A stretch of DNA of 33,332 nucleotides from Oscillospiraceae bacterium (GCA_022769365.1 JALEJO010000035.1:1-33332); one strand, 5' to 3'. Positions 18,546 to 26,962 are shown, numbered from the stretch's first letter. Notes: generated by a model from the letters alone, not told the origin. Numbers and translations are program-made.

Positions 18546-19032
18546 AATATTCTTTATAAATAGTAAATCTGTATTTACCATCTTTAAATTTTTTCCATTC
18601 AGAGCAAAAAACAGGCTTTTTTTGAAATTTAACAGGAAAATAAGCATCAGAATTTTTATTTTCAGAAATAATTTCTGTTATATAAAATTTTTCGCAGTCA
18701 TCAAGGAAAAGTTTATATATTTCACTTCCGCCTATAATAAAAATATCTTCAGATTTAAAATTATTTTTTTTGCATAATTCAAAAAAATCTTTTTTTGAAT
18801 TTATAATAATGCAGTTTTCAGCGGAAAAATTTTTATTCCTTGTAAAAATGATATTGATTCTGTTTGGGAGAGGTTTTCTGTTTGGCAAACTTTCAAAAGT
18901 TTTTCTCCCCATAACAATTATTTTTCCTGTTGTAAGATTTTTGAAATATTCCTTATCTTCTTTTATGTTGTATAAAAGATTGTTTTTATATCCTATAGCG
19001 TTATTTGAGTCCAGTGCTGCTATTATGTTCAT
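18544..19032 (-). CDS. folA: Dihydrofolate reductase
   Basis: DHFR reduces dihydrofolate to tetrahydrofolate with NADPH and is the trimethoprim target. The 162-residue product shows the N-terminal MNIIAALDSNNAIGY, the cofactor loop GKIIVMGRKTFESLP, and IIGGSEIYKLFL. The active-site segment reads LLYNIKEDKEYF where the family usually has LPW-x-(L/I)-P-x-D. The substrate-binding acid (Asp in KED) is kept, but the conserved Trp is Tyr and both prolines are replaced, so the active site may be somewhat altered. AAGGA lies before the ATG, and the gene start overlaps the folBK end by 32 nt. It is the last gene of the folate cluster. Confidence 0.93.
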   Translation of the reverse strand: MNIIAALDSNNAIGYKNNLLYNIKEDKEYFKNLTTGKIIVMGRKTFESLPNRKPLPNRINIIFTRNKNFSAENCIIINSKKDFFELCKKNNFKSEDIFIIGGSEIYKLFLDDCEKFYITEIISENKNSDAYFPVKFQKKPVFCSEWKKFKDGKYRFTIYKEY

Positions 19033-19849
19033 ATTCTTCCTTAATATCCTTTATATATTCTTTCTTTAAGGGGTGAATTGCATAAGGTGCAATTTCACAC
19101 AAAGGAACAAGAACAAAATCACGCTTTGTCATTTCAGGATGAGGAACAACAAGAGTATCTGTATTTATTACCATATCATCGAACAAAAGTATGTCGAGGT
19201 CAAGAGTACGAGGTCCCCAGTGTATTTTCCTTTCACGTCCTTCTGAATTTTCTATTTCCTGAAGAATTGAAAGAAGTTCTTCGGGTTCAAGAATTGTCTT
19301 GACTTTAGCAACGGCATTTAAAAAATCAGGCTGTTCAACATATCCGACAGGTGCAGTATTATAGAAGGAAGAAATTTTTTCAAGTTTTACAAATTCTCCA
19401 AGTTCTTCTATTTTTGCAAGTGCATTTTTTAGATGCTGTTCTCTGTTGCCAATATTTGAACCAAGTGCAATATATGCGGTATGCCTTGAACGTGTTATGT
19501 TAACTGCCATATAATCAAAATGTGCATCAACAGGTGCAGATGGTTTTTTAACAGCAAGTTCAATTTTATCTATATTTGTGAATTTTGCAAGAAGAATGCC
19601 CGCTAAACTCTGTGCAGCGGTTTCAATAAGGTTTGCACTTTTGCTTTTGAAAACTTTTTTAATTACTTCTGTCACTTCGGCATAATTAACGCTGTTTTCA
19701 ACATTATCGGTTGTTGCAGCACCTAAAACATCAACATAAAGTTTTGCATCAATATAAAATTTTTGTCCGAGTTTTTTTTCTTCTGTAAGTACGCCGTGAT
19801 TTGCATATATTTCAAGATTTTTTATTTCAATATAATCATTTCTAATCAT
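19001..19849 (-). CDS. folBK: FolB-FolK fusion: dihydroneopterin aldolase / HPPK
   Basis: One 282-residue protein joins two successive folate enzymes. Residues about 1-112 are dihydroneopterin aldolase (YANHGVLTEEKKLGQKF, NYAEVTEVI, LIETAAQSLA, VKKPSAPVDAHFDYMAV), which releases glycolaldehyde to give 6-hydroxymethyl-dihydropterin. The rest is the pyrophosphokinase, with AYIALGSNIGNREQHL and GPRTLDLDILLFDD, which makes the DHPS substrate. The ORF track opens at a TTG at 19867, but GGAAAGG 9 nt before the ATG at 19849 indicates that ATG; it lies 4 nt after folP. This fusion is known in other Firmicutes and probably channels the intermediate. Confidence 0.95.
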   Translation of the reverse strand: MIRNDYIEIKNLEIYANHGVLTEEKKLGQKFYIDAKLYVDVLGAATTDNVENSVNYAEVTEVIKKVFKSKSANLIETAAQSLAGILLAKFTNIDKIELAVKKPSAPVDAHFDYMAVNITRSRHTAYIALGSNIGNREQHLKNALAKIEELGEFVKLEKISSFYNTAPVGYVEQPDFLNAVAKVKTILEPEELLSILQEIENSEGRERKIHWGPRTLDLDILLFDDMVINTDTLVVPHPEMTKRDFVLVPLCEIAPYAIHPLKKEYIKDIKEEYEHNSSTGLK

Positions 19850-19853
19850 TTTA

Positions 19854-20660
19854 TCAAGCCTTTCCAAGAATTCTTTCTGTCATTTTGATTATTCTTTTGT
19901 TTTCAAGTACGTCATGAACTCTTACGAACATAGCATTTTTTATAACTGCAAGTACAGTTGTTGCAAGAGTTCCTTCTACTCTCTGGTCAGCAGGGAGGTC
20001 AAGAGTAAGCCCTATCATAGATTTTCTTGAAGTTCCAAGAAGAACAGGATAGCCGAGAGTGTTAAGCATTTCAAGCTTGTTTGTTATTTCAAGATTCTGT
20101 TCATAGCTTTTAGCAAATCCAACACCAGGATCAAGCATAATATTTTCTTTTTTAACACCCGCTTTAAGTGCAATATCAACGCTTTCCTTTAAATCAGCAA
20201 GAACATCTTCCATAAAGTTATTGTAAACAGCCTCTTTTCTGTTGTGCATAAGACAGCAGGTTTTGTTGTATTTTGCTGTTATATCAGCCATTTTTTCATC
20301 ATATTTGAAACCCCATATATCATTCATAAGGTCAGCACCTGATTTTATTGCGGCTTCGCCAACGGCTGATTTATAAGTATCAATTGATACAGGAATATCA
20401 AAATTCTTTTTTATTGCTTCGATAACAGGTGCGACTCTGCTTATTTCTTCTTCATCAGAAATTTTTGTATAGTTAGGTCTTGCTGATTCACCGCCTACAT
20501 CTATGATGTCAGCACCGTCTTTTATCATCTGTTCAGTATGTTTAAGTGCTGCATCAATATTGTTGAACTTACCGCCGTCTGAAAAAGAGTCAGGTGTAAC
20601 GTTTAATATACCCATAATATAAGTTCTGTTTTCTTCAAATTTTCTGTTTCCGATTACCAT
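19854..20660 (-). CDS. folP: Dihydropteroate synthase
   Basis: DHPS joins 6-hydroxymethyl-dihydropterin pyrophosphate to p-aminobenzoate and is the sulfonamide target. The 268-residue TIM-barrel protein contains LNVTPDSFSDGG, IIDVGGESARP, LDPGVGFAKS, GTSRKSMIG and the final RVHDV motif, all in the expected order and spacing. A GGAG site (CAGGAGTATTAAA) precedes the ATG. It lies 17 nt after folC-HD and 4 nt before folBK, so co-translation is likely. Length is normal and no key residue seems to be lost. Confidence 0.97.
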   Translation of the reverse strand: MVIGNRKFEENRTYIMGILNVTPDSFSDGGKFNNIDAALKHTEQMIKDGADIIDVGGESARPNYTKISDEEEISRVAPVIEAIKKNFDIPVSIDTYKSAVGEAAIKSGADLMNDIWGFKYDEKMADITAKYNKTCCLMHNRKEAVYNNFMEDVLADLKESVDIALKAGVKKENIMLDPGVGFAKSYEQNLEITNKLEMLNTLGYPVLLGTSRKSMIGLTLDLPADQRVEGTLATTVLAVIKNAMFVRVHDVLENKRIIKMTERILGKA

Positions 20661-20677
20661 TTTAATACTCCTGTCAT

Positions 20678-22429
20678 TTAAATATATTTTGTTGTGTGGG
20701 ATTTATCTTCAATACTCCAGTAACATTTGTCATATGCCAGGCATTCAGGGCAATTTCTTGAAAATTTGTCTGCCAGATAAAAAATATCGCTGAAAGTATC
20801 GGGATTGCTGCATTTTTTTCGGTGTGAACCTATGGTTTCGCATATTTTTTGTATTTCTGATTGATTAAATCCGCATTCAGAAAGAATTTCTTTTGAAATT
20901 GCAATGCTATGTTCTTCATGCGAGATACCATCATTATATTCATAGACTCTGCCGAGGTCGTGCATAAATGCAGCAGCGTATATAATATCTTTTTTTTCAT
21001 TTATATTATATTCGCAAGATAAAGTATAACATATTTCAGCCGTTTTTACAAGATGATCAAAGCCGTGTTTACAAAATATTCTGTCTTTTTCGTATTCATC
21101 AATTAAATTTATCAGAGAAATAAATTTTTCATTCGATAGAATTTTTGAAACTCTTTTAAGTTCACCATTGAATATTTCATCACAACAAGATTTTATAAAT
21201 CTTAAATATGAAAGTGAACCGAATGAAATTATAACATCAGGCTTGTCTGCCATAGCTGAAAGAACTGCTGATAAGTATTCTTTGCAGTATGTTATGTTAT
21301 TATATTTTTCTGAAAGCTGCAAAGCCAGTTCTTTTGAAGGAACAGCACGGTTTCCATATGCATCAACTGTATATATTTTATAAGCATAAGGAAAAATTAT
21401 ATCTGCACATTTTAAATATTCTTTATCTTTAAAAGTTCCGAAAATAAGGCATATTTTTTTATTTTGAAAATATTTTTCAATATTTTCGGAAAGTTTTTTT
21501 GCAGCACCTTCATTGTGAGCACCATCTGCTATAATAAGCGGTGATTTATTTAAAATTGTAAATCTTCCGAATAAAATATCATTTTTCAAAAATGCATTTT
21601 TTATACCAGCATTGATATTATATTTTTCTTTTAAAATATCGAAAACTTCAAGTGCAAGTGCAGCATTTTCAGGTTGATAAGTTCCGATTAAATCAGTGAA
21701 AAGATTTTCATATGATTTATAGGAAAAAGTTTGTCCGCCAATATTTTGACTTAATATTTTTATTTTGTTTTTATCAACAATATGAAGTTTGGAATTTTTT
21801 CCTTTTGCTGTTTGTTTTATAATGTCAAGCGAGTCATATGTTCCAACACCAGCACATACAGGGCAGTTTTGTTTTATAATTCCGCATTTTTGTTTTGCAA
21901 TTTCCGGAATTGTTTTACCAAGAAAAGCTGTGTGGTCAATGCTTATTGTTGTTATAACACTGACATCAGGTGAACTTATAATGTTTGTTGCATCTGAAAG
22001 TCCGCCCATACCGCATTCTATAACGGCAAAATCGACTTGTTTTTCCTTAAAATAAAGAAAAGCAGCTGCTGTTTCTGCTTCAAATTCAGTTATTGATATA
22101 TTATTTTTTTCTGCTTCGTTTATTACTCTGTTTGTATAGGAAAGATAATCGTTTTCTGTGATATATTTTCCGTTTATATTTATTACTTCATATTTTTCAG
22201 AAACAGCAGGGGAAGAATATCTTCCGACTTTAAAACCGCATAAGATGAGAATATTCTGAATAAAATAACCTGTTGAACCTTTTCCATTTGTGCCTGCAAT
22301 ATGAATTGTTTTAATTTTATTCTGAGGGTTTGAAAAAACTCTGCATATATCAGTTTCGGGTCTAAGTCCGGGTATGCAGCCTTTTTCTTTGAGTGCTGTT
22401 ATTTTTAAATCAGGTGTATTATTACACAT
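20678..22429 (-). CDS. folC: FolC (folylpolyglutamate/dihydrofolate synthase) fused to an HD-domain hydrolase
   Basis: The N-terminal part, about 410 residues, is a Mur-ligase-type FolC: P-loop AGTNGKGST at about 45-53, ECGMGGLSDATNI, ISIDHTAFLG, and the C-terminal domain entry IIADGAHNEGAAKKL. It adds glutamate to folates. About 130-140 further residues form an HD phosphohydrolase domain with candidate metal ligands His459, His490-Asp491 and Asp554, then a Cys cluster (Cys560, 563, 569) before a conserved-looking YWS-IEDK end. As far as I recall, a separate HD protein with a similar Cys/Trp tail lies in folate clusters of other Clostridia; here it is fused. Its substrate is not known; a pterin phosphate would fit the context. 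A GGAG site precedes the ATG. The gene is 30 nt after the lipoprotein gene. Confidence 0.9.
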   Translation of the reverse strand: MCNNTPDLKITALKEKGCIPGLRPETDICRVFSNPQNKIKTIHIAGTNGKGSTGYFIQNILILCGFKVGRYSSPAVSEKYEVININGKYITENDYLSYTNRVINEAEKNNISITEFEAETAAAFLYFKEKQVDFAVIECGMGGLSDATNIISSPDVSVITTISIDHTAFLGKTIPEIAKQKCGIIKQNCPVCAGVGTYDSLDIIKQTAKGKNSKLHIVDKNKIKILSQNIGGQTFSYKSYENLFTDLIGTYQPENAALALEVFDILKEKYNINAGIKNAFLKNDILFGRFTILNKSPLIIADGAHNEGAAKKLSENIEKYFQNKKICLIFGTFKDKEYLKCADIIFPYAYKIYTVDAYGNRAVPSKELALQLSEKYNNITYCKEYLSAVLSAMADKPDVIISFGSLSYLRFIKSCCDEIFNGELKRVSKILSNEKFISLINLIDEYEKDRIFCKHGFDHLVKTAEICYTLSCEYNINEKKDIIYAAAFMHDLGRVYEYNDGISHEEHSIAISKEILSECGFNQSEIQKICETIGSHRKKCSNPDTFSDIFYLADKFSRNCPECLAYDKCYWSIEDKSHTTKYI

Positions 22430-22459
22430 ATTCTCATCTCCGTATTTTTTTAGTGTCCT

Positions 22460-23140
22460 TTAATTATCAGATGCTTCTGTTTCTGAAATATTTTCAGTTG
22501 TTATTTCATCAGATGTATTTTCTATACTATCGTCAGATATATTTTCTGTATCATTATTATTCTGAGTTGCATCAGCTGTATTTTTTGAAAAATCTGAAAA
22601 TTCAATTGTAAGGCTGAAATTTTCCATAGTAAATGTAAGTGGTGTGCCTTGTTTGTCTGTTATAAGTTCAAATTCGCCATTGTCAATATTGCCTTTTATT
22701 GAACAAAGGTCGTTTTCGACAGTGCATTTTATATCCGAAGTATTATTGTTCTCATCATCAGAAGTTTCACAATTCAAAGCTTCAAGATTATCAGAAACAA
22801 GTATCAGATTCTGCAAAGCAGACTGAACAGGCAATGCATCTTTTGGTATTGAAAATGCAAGACCTTTATAAGATGCTGAAACCATTCCGTCCTCAAAAAC
22901 AAGTTCAACACCTGATAAAGTAGAAGGCTGTGAAAATTCAGCGTTCCAGATTTTGTCAGATTTTGTTATGTTTGCATTGAATTCATTTTCTCCTGAAATA
23001 ATATGTATCTGAGAAGAAAAGCTGCCTGCAAGGCAATCGGGAACAGAAGAAACTTCTGTTGCAGGTGTACTTATGCACCCTGTAAGTATTGCAGATGCAG
23101 GCATAGCAAGCATAAAGTATTTAAAAAAATTGAATTTCAT
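22460..23140 (-). CDS. Predicted lipoprotein of unknown function
   Basis: A 226-residue protein with a lipoprotein signal: a Lys-containing N-terminus, hydrophobic stretch, and lipobox ILTGC with lipidated Cys at about residue 22, so it should sit on the outer face of the membrane. The middle part is predicted mainly as beta strands (ELVFEDGMVSASYKGLAFSIPKDALP), loosely like the half-barrel of LolA/LppX-type lipoproteins, but I cannot confirm that. The C-terminal 40 residues are low-complexity, rich in Asn, Asp, Glu and Thr. GGAGG lies before the ATG. It lies between the nnr gene and folC with the same orientation. Its function is not recognised. Confidence 0.7.
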   Translation of the reverse strand: MKFNFFKYFMLAMPASAILTGCISTPATEVSSVPDCLAGSFSSQIHIISGENEFNANITKSDKIWNAEFSQPSTLSGVELVFEDGMVSASYKGLAFSIPKDALPVQSALQNLILVSDNLEALNCETSDDENNNTSDIKCTVENDLCSIKGNIDNGEFELITDKQGTPLTFTMENFSLTIEFSDFSKNTADATQNNNDTENISDDSIENTSDEITTENISETEASDN

Positions 23141-23197
23141 AAGGAAGCCTCCGTATTATAATATTTTATTTTTCCTTTGACTTCCTTTTATTTTTAA

Positions 23198-24871
23198 TTA
23201 ACTGTATTTTTTTGAAACTTCACAAAGCATATCAATTGTATCTGTCGGGAGCATTGACCTTTCAGAGAATTTTTCTGCTGCAAAGTCGCCTGCTGTTCCG
23301 TGTATCCATACTGATACAGCAACATTGAATGCGTCAGAATTTTTTATTTTTGCTGTGTCGGCAGCAATTATTCCTGCAAGAACATCACCGCTTCCTCCGC
23401 AGCTCATACCAGGATTTCCCGAAGTATTAACAAATATTTCGGCTCTTCCGTGCTGTGAGAAAGAATCGTCATCTGCGAGTGCAAAACCTTCATCACCGCT
23501 TACGCTGAATGTTCCCAAAGCACATGAGAAAGAGGCTGCTGTTACAGTTCCTGCACCTTTTAAAACAAGAATGCAGTTTTTGTGCTGCTGAATAAATTCA
23601 GCGGCAGTATCAAGTCGGCTGCTCTGTATTTCAGCGATAGGTTTGCCTGTAATATAAGACATTTCACCAGGGTGAGGAGTGAGTATAACAGGGTGTTTTG
23701 CTTTTTCAATAATATCTATGCAGTCAGCTATGCATTTTAGACCATCAGCATCAACAATAACAGGACATTCAGCATTTTCTATAACCCATTTTGTAAGTGC
23801 TTTTGTATCTTCTGTTATGCCTATTCCGCAGCCTATAAGAACAGCATCAGAAGTTTTCAGCTTATCAGTCATTTTAGACTTGTTTCTTTCACTGAATTTT
23901 ATAAAACCATCTTCATCAGTTTCAAGAGGAATATAAGTTGCTTCGTTGCAGGAGGCTGCAAGGGCAGGCACATCAGCTTTTGCGGTTGCAACTGAAATAA
24001 GTCCCACGCCGTTTCTGAGAGCGGCTTTAGTACTCATAGCACAAGCTCCGGGCATAGTTTCAGAACCTGTTATGCAGAAAAGTTTTCCAAAATCGCCTTT
24101 ATTTGCATCTGATCTTCTTTTTGAAAAAAGTTTCTTTTCAGGTTTCATACAGTAAACAGATGTTTTTGAAATTTCATTTAAATAAGAAATGTCATCTTTA
24201 AAGCCGATGTCAATAACTCTTATATCGCCACAGCAGTCAAGAAGTGGGAACTGATAAAGTCCTGTTTTTGCAAAACCAAATGTGAGAGTATAGTCAGCAC
24301 AGAAAATATCTCTGTCGATTGTTCCGTTTGTTCCGTTTCCACCGCTCGGAATATCATAAGAAATATATATTTTTTCAGAATTTTTTCTGTCGTTTATAAA
24401 TCTGAAAAGTTCTCTGTCTTCGTCGTTGAAAGAACCATGGAAACCTGTTCCTATAATCCCGTCAACAATAACATTGTTGTCAGATAAAGCACTTCTTAAC
24501 ATAAGGTCAAAAATTCTGTCGGTTGCAAATTCCTTGTAAACTTTTATATCAGAATTTTCAGTCATAAGAAAATATGCTTTTTGTGCAAGGTGGGTTTTAA
24601 GTTTTTTCTTATTAAGAAAAACGGAAACATCATAACCTCTGTCTGCAAGATATTTTGCAGATACAAAAGCATCACCTGCGTTGTTTCCAATTCCCGTAAG
24701 GAAAAGAATGCGAATATCCTTGAGTTTTTTTTCTTTGCATATAGCGATGATTTCTTTGGCGGCATTAACACCTGCATTTGTCATCATATCAAAATATGAA
24801 AGCCCTTTTTCGTTAAAGTGTTCCTCAAGTTTTTTCATCTGATCGGTTGTAACTATCGGTTCAGTTATCAT
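23198..24871 (-). CDS. nnr: Bifunctional NAD(P)HX repair enzyme (epimerase + ADP-dependent dehydratase)
   Basis: This enzyme repairs hydrated, inactive NADH/NADPH. The N-terminal YjeF_N epimerase domain (about residues 1-220) has ILFLTGIGNNAGDAFVSAKYL and VIVDGIIGTGFHG. The C-terminal ribokinase-like dehydratase domain (about 250-557) has PGACAMSTKAALRNGVGLISVA, DADGLKCI, ILTPHPGEMSYITGK, LVLKGAGTVTA and GNPGMSCGGSGDVLAGIIAA, which hold the nucleotide and the catalytic Asp. The 557-residue length is a little above the usual ~500. CAGGAGG precedes the ATG. It is the second gene of the minus-strand operon. Its metabolic tie with folate genes is not evident; it may be simple housekeeping co-transcription. 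Confidence 0.95.
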   Translation of the reverse strand: MITEPIVTTDQMKKLEEHFNEKGLSYFDMMTNAGVNAAKEIIAICKEKKLKDIRILFLTGIGNNAGDAFVSAKYLADRGYDVSVFLNKKKLKTHLAQKAYFLMTENSDIKVYKEFATDRIFDLMLRSALSDNNVIVDGIIGTGFHGSFNDEDRELFRFINDRKNSEKIYISYDIPSGGNGTNGTIDRDIFCADYTLTFGFAKTGLYQFPLLDCCGDIRVIDIGFKDDISYLNEISKTSVYCMKPEKKLFSKRRSDANKGDFGKLFCITGSETMPGACAMSTKAALRNGVGLISVATAKADVPALAASCNEATYIPLETDEDGFIKFSERNKSKMTDKLKTSDAVLIGCGIGITEDTKALTKWVIENAECPVIVDADGLKCIADCIDIIEKAKHPVILTPHPGEMSYITGKPIAEIQSSRLDTAAEFIQQHKNCILVLKGAGTVTAASFSCALGTFSVSGDEGFALADDDSFSQHGRAEIFVNTSGNPGMSCGGSGDVLAGIIAADTAKIKNSDAFNVAVSVWIHGTAGDFAAEKFSERSMLPTDTIDMLCEVSKKYS

Positions 24872-24904
24872 AGAATACCTCCTGTTTTGAATTTATTTAT
24901 TTTA

Positions 24905-25492
24905 TTATTCTTCTGTTTCATCAGAGTTGTTTTCTTCTGAAACAGTTTCTTCCGAAAGTTCCTTTTCAAGCAAAGTTTTAACGTCCTCTCTTATCTGAGG
25001 TTTAAGAAAAGGAATCATAGCTTCGATTATAGAAGCTGAAGGTGAAAAATAAAGTCTGCACTTTTCACCGTTTTCATTTGTAAAATCAGCATAGAAAAGA
25101 TGATTTATTGTTCCGTCTGAACAGTGATAACGTGTCATATTGTCATCTTCTGTAAAATTATTTTCATCATATTCAGAAAGTGAAGTGAAGTCGCTTACTT
25201 TTACTGAAAGAAGTTCACTTCTTTTTTTCTTTGCTATTATCTTTGAAATATCAAGGTCACCGTTTGTAACTTCATATTCGTATTCGGTGTACATTGAATT
25301 GATAAGATAAAAAGCACCATATATAACACCAATTGCAAAAAGAATAAAGACAGGTGAAAGTTTTGGGAGTATCACGCAAAGAAAAACCGCAATGATACAG
25401 CCTATTACTGCTGCGACTACTATTAGTGTTTTCTTGAGTGTTTCTGATGATGAAGAGTATTTTTTTACGAGTTGTTCGGCAAATTTGTCCAT
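24905..25492 (-). CDS. Small membrane protein, probable DUF6106 family
   Basis: A 195-residue protein with two adjacent membrane segments (about residues 22-42 and 47-67), then a soluble domain starting EYEYEVTNGDLDISKIIAKKKR. This last phrase and the layout recall the uncharacterised DUF6106 family of Clostridia; the family name is from memory and not checked. The soluble part resembles a membrane-linked PH-like fold in its beta-rich pattern, but that is weak. The C-terminus is acidic and Glu-rich. AACGGAGG lies before the ATG. It is the first gene of the seven-gene minus-strand operon, reading from a promoter next to the T-box promoter. No function is known. Confidence 0.65.
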   Translation of the reverse strand: MDKFAEQLVKKYSSSSETLKKTLIVVAAVIGCIIAVFLCVILPKLSPVFILFAIGVIYGAFYLINSMYTEYEYEVTNGDLDISKIIAKKKRSELLSVKVSDFTSLSEYDENNFTEDDNMTRYHCSDGTINHLFYADFTNENGEKCRLYFSPSASIIEAMIPFLKPQIREDVKTLLEKELSEETVSEENNSDETEE

Positions 25493-25533
25493 TTTTTTAT
25501 TGTCCTCCGTTATTAAAATAATTCAATATGTAT

Positions 25534-25562
25534 ATTATAGCATATCTCAAAAAAAATTTCAA
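25534..25562 (-). promoter_or_regulatory. SigmaA promoter of the membrane protein-nnr-folate operon
   Basis: On the minus strand TTGAAA (25557-25562) and TATAAT (25534-25539) are 17 nt apart. The predicted start lies about 35 nt before the first gene. Its -35 is 8 bp from the -35 of the divergent pheST promoter. Confidence 0.8.
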
Positions 25563-25570
25563 TAAAACAC

Positions 25571-25599
25571 TTGCATTTTTTTTGAAAATTGATTATAAT
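25571..25599 (+). promoter_or_regulatory. SigmaA promoter of the pheST operon
   Basis: TTGCAT (25571-25576) and TATAAT (25594-25599) are 17 nt apart. Transcription is expected to start near 25606, giving a leader of about 305 nt that contains the T-box. Confidence 0.8.
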
Positions 25600-25611
25600 A
25601 TATAAGACAAC

Positions 25612-25886
25612 ACTGTGATAAAGCAAAGTAGGTTATTATTTTTAAGTTTTTTACAGAGAGTTTCCGCCTTTGGCTGTGAACGGAAGCACAACTTTAATGA
25701 CTGAAATTTCACTTTGGAGTGGCTTTTCTGAAATTTTTACATAAAAACAGAGTAGGAAAGGACGTTGAACTGCGTTAAAGTTCGGAGAGTGACGGCTCTT
25801 TTCTTAACTGTATAAAGGTGGTTGCAGGATAATATATTTGTATATTATAAGTCTTGTCCTTTGGTTAAGGACGGGGCTTTTTATTT
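25612..25886 (+). promoter_or_regulatory. T-box riboswitch responding to tRNA-Phe
   Basis: The leader has the T-box plan. Stem I contains AGAGAG and a GGCTGTGAA segment. The specifier is read as TTC (Phe) at 25708-25710, in the context GAAATTTCACTTTGGAG. Later stems follow. A T-box-like AAAGGTGGTTGCAGG at 25815-25829 offers TGGT to the ACCA end of the tRNA, and a terminator follows. Uncharged tRNA-Phe would stabilise the antiterminator and turn on pheST. The T-box core departs from the common AGGGTGGNACCGCG, but the layout and the downstream genes make the call strong. Confidence 0.9.
25849..25886 (+). terminator. Regulated terminator of the T-box leader
   Basis: AAGTCTTGTCCTT pairs with AAGGACGGGGCTT over 13 bp (three G-U pairs), followed by a T-rich tract. 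It ends 25 nt before pheS and is the competing structure to the antiterminator. Confidence 0.85.
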
Positions 25887-25911
25887 TTTATAATTTAGAG
25901 GTGGTTTATCA

Positions 25912-26934
25912 ATGAAACAACAGCTTGAAGAAATTGAAGTTAAGGCAAAAGAAGCACTTTCTTTATGCGAAGACTCAAAAATCCTTGAAGAACTCAGAGT
26001 AAAGTTCCTTGGTAAGAAAGGTGAACTTACAGGAATACTTAAACAAATGGGTAAGCTTTCAGCAGAAGAAAGACCTGCAATGGGTCAGCTTGCAAACAAG
26101 GTAAGACAGGACCTTGAATCAATGATTTCTGAAAAACAGAAACAGCTCCATGAAAAAATGGTTGAAAAGCAGATTAAAGCTGAAACACTCGACATTACTT
26201 TACCGGGTAAAAAGAGAAAGCTCGGCGGACTTCACCCTATGCAGATAGTTGAAGACGAAGTAAGAGAAATATTCCTTGGTATGGGATTTGAAGTTGCAGA
26301 CGGTCCTGAAGTTGAATACGATTATTATAACTTTGAAGCACTTAATCTTCCTCCTGACCATCCTGCAAGAGATACACAGGATACTTTCTATGTAACAGAT
26401 AATATTCTTTTAAGAACACAGACATCATCTGTTCAGGTTCATGTTATGGAAAACAAAAAGCCTCCTATAAGAGTTATCTCACCTGGAAGCGTTTATCGTT
26501 CAGATGCTGTTGATGCAACACATTCACCATTCTTCCACCAGATTGAAGGACTTGTTGTTGACAAGGGTATAACAATGGCTGACCTTAAAGGCACACTTGA
26601 CCTTCTTATGAAGCGTCTTTATGGTGATGAATGTAAGATAAGATTAAGACCGCATCATTTCCCGTTTACAGAACCAAGTGCGGAAGTTGACGTTATGTGT
26701 TTCAACTGCCACGGCAAGGGCTGTAAAGTCTGCAAGGGCGAAGGATATATAGAACTCCTTGGTGCAGGTATGGTACATCCTAAGGTTCTTGAAGGCTGCG
26801 GAATAGACAGCAGTGTATACAGCGGATTTGCTTTCGGACTCGGACTTGAAAGAATTGTTATGAGAAGATACAACATAAGCGATATGCGTCTTCTTTTTGA
26901 AAACGATTTAAGATTCCTTTCACAGTTCAATTGA
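25912..26934 (+). CDS. pheS: Phenylalanine-tRNA ligase alpha subunit
   Basis: The catalytic subunit of the (alpha-beta)2 enzyme that charges tRNA-Phe. The 340-residue product has the N-terminal coiled-coil tRNA-binding arm (about residues 1-90) and the class II core with the motif 2 stretch GSVYRSDAVDATHSPFFHQIEG and motif 3 FAFGLGLERIVMRRY. The short insertion CFNCHGKGCKVCKGEGYIELLGAGMVHP has the Cys pairs usual for bacterial PheS. AGAGGTGG lies before the ATG. It is controlled by the T-box just upstream and followed by pheT 28 nt downstream. Confidence 0.98.
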   Translation: MKQQLEEIEVKAKEALSLCEDSKILEELRVKFLGKKGELTGILKQMGKLSAEERPAMGQLANKVRQDLESMISEKQKQLHEKMVEKQIKAETLDITLPGKKRKLGGLHPMQIVEDEVREIFLGMGFEVADGPEVEYDYYNFEALNLPPDHPARDTQDTFYVTDNILLRTQTSSVQVHVMENKKPPIRVISPGSVYRSDAVDATHSPFFHQIEGLVVDKGITMADLKGTLDLLMKRLYGDECKIRLRPHHFPFTEPSAEVDVMCFNCHGKGCKVCKGEGYIELLGAGMVHPKVLEGCGIDSSVYSGFAFGLGLERIVMRRYNISDMRLLFENDLRFLSQFN

Positions 26935-26962
26935 TTCTTTTAGGTAAAGTGAGGTTAGTAAA

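Noticed and set aside
20678-22429. A sequencing error joining folC and a separate HD gene
   Set aside because: The reading frame is open across the junction, with no second start and ribosome binding site seen at the HD part, so a real fusion is preferred, though it needs a read-level check.
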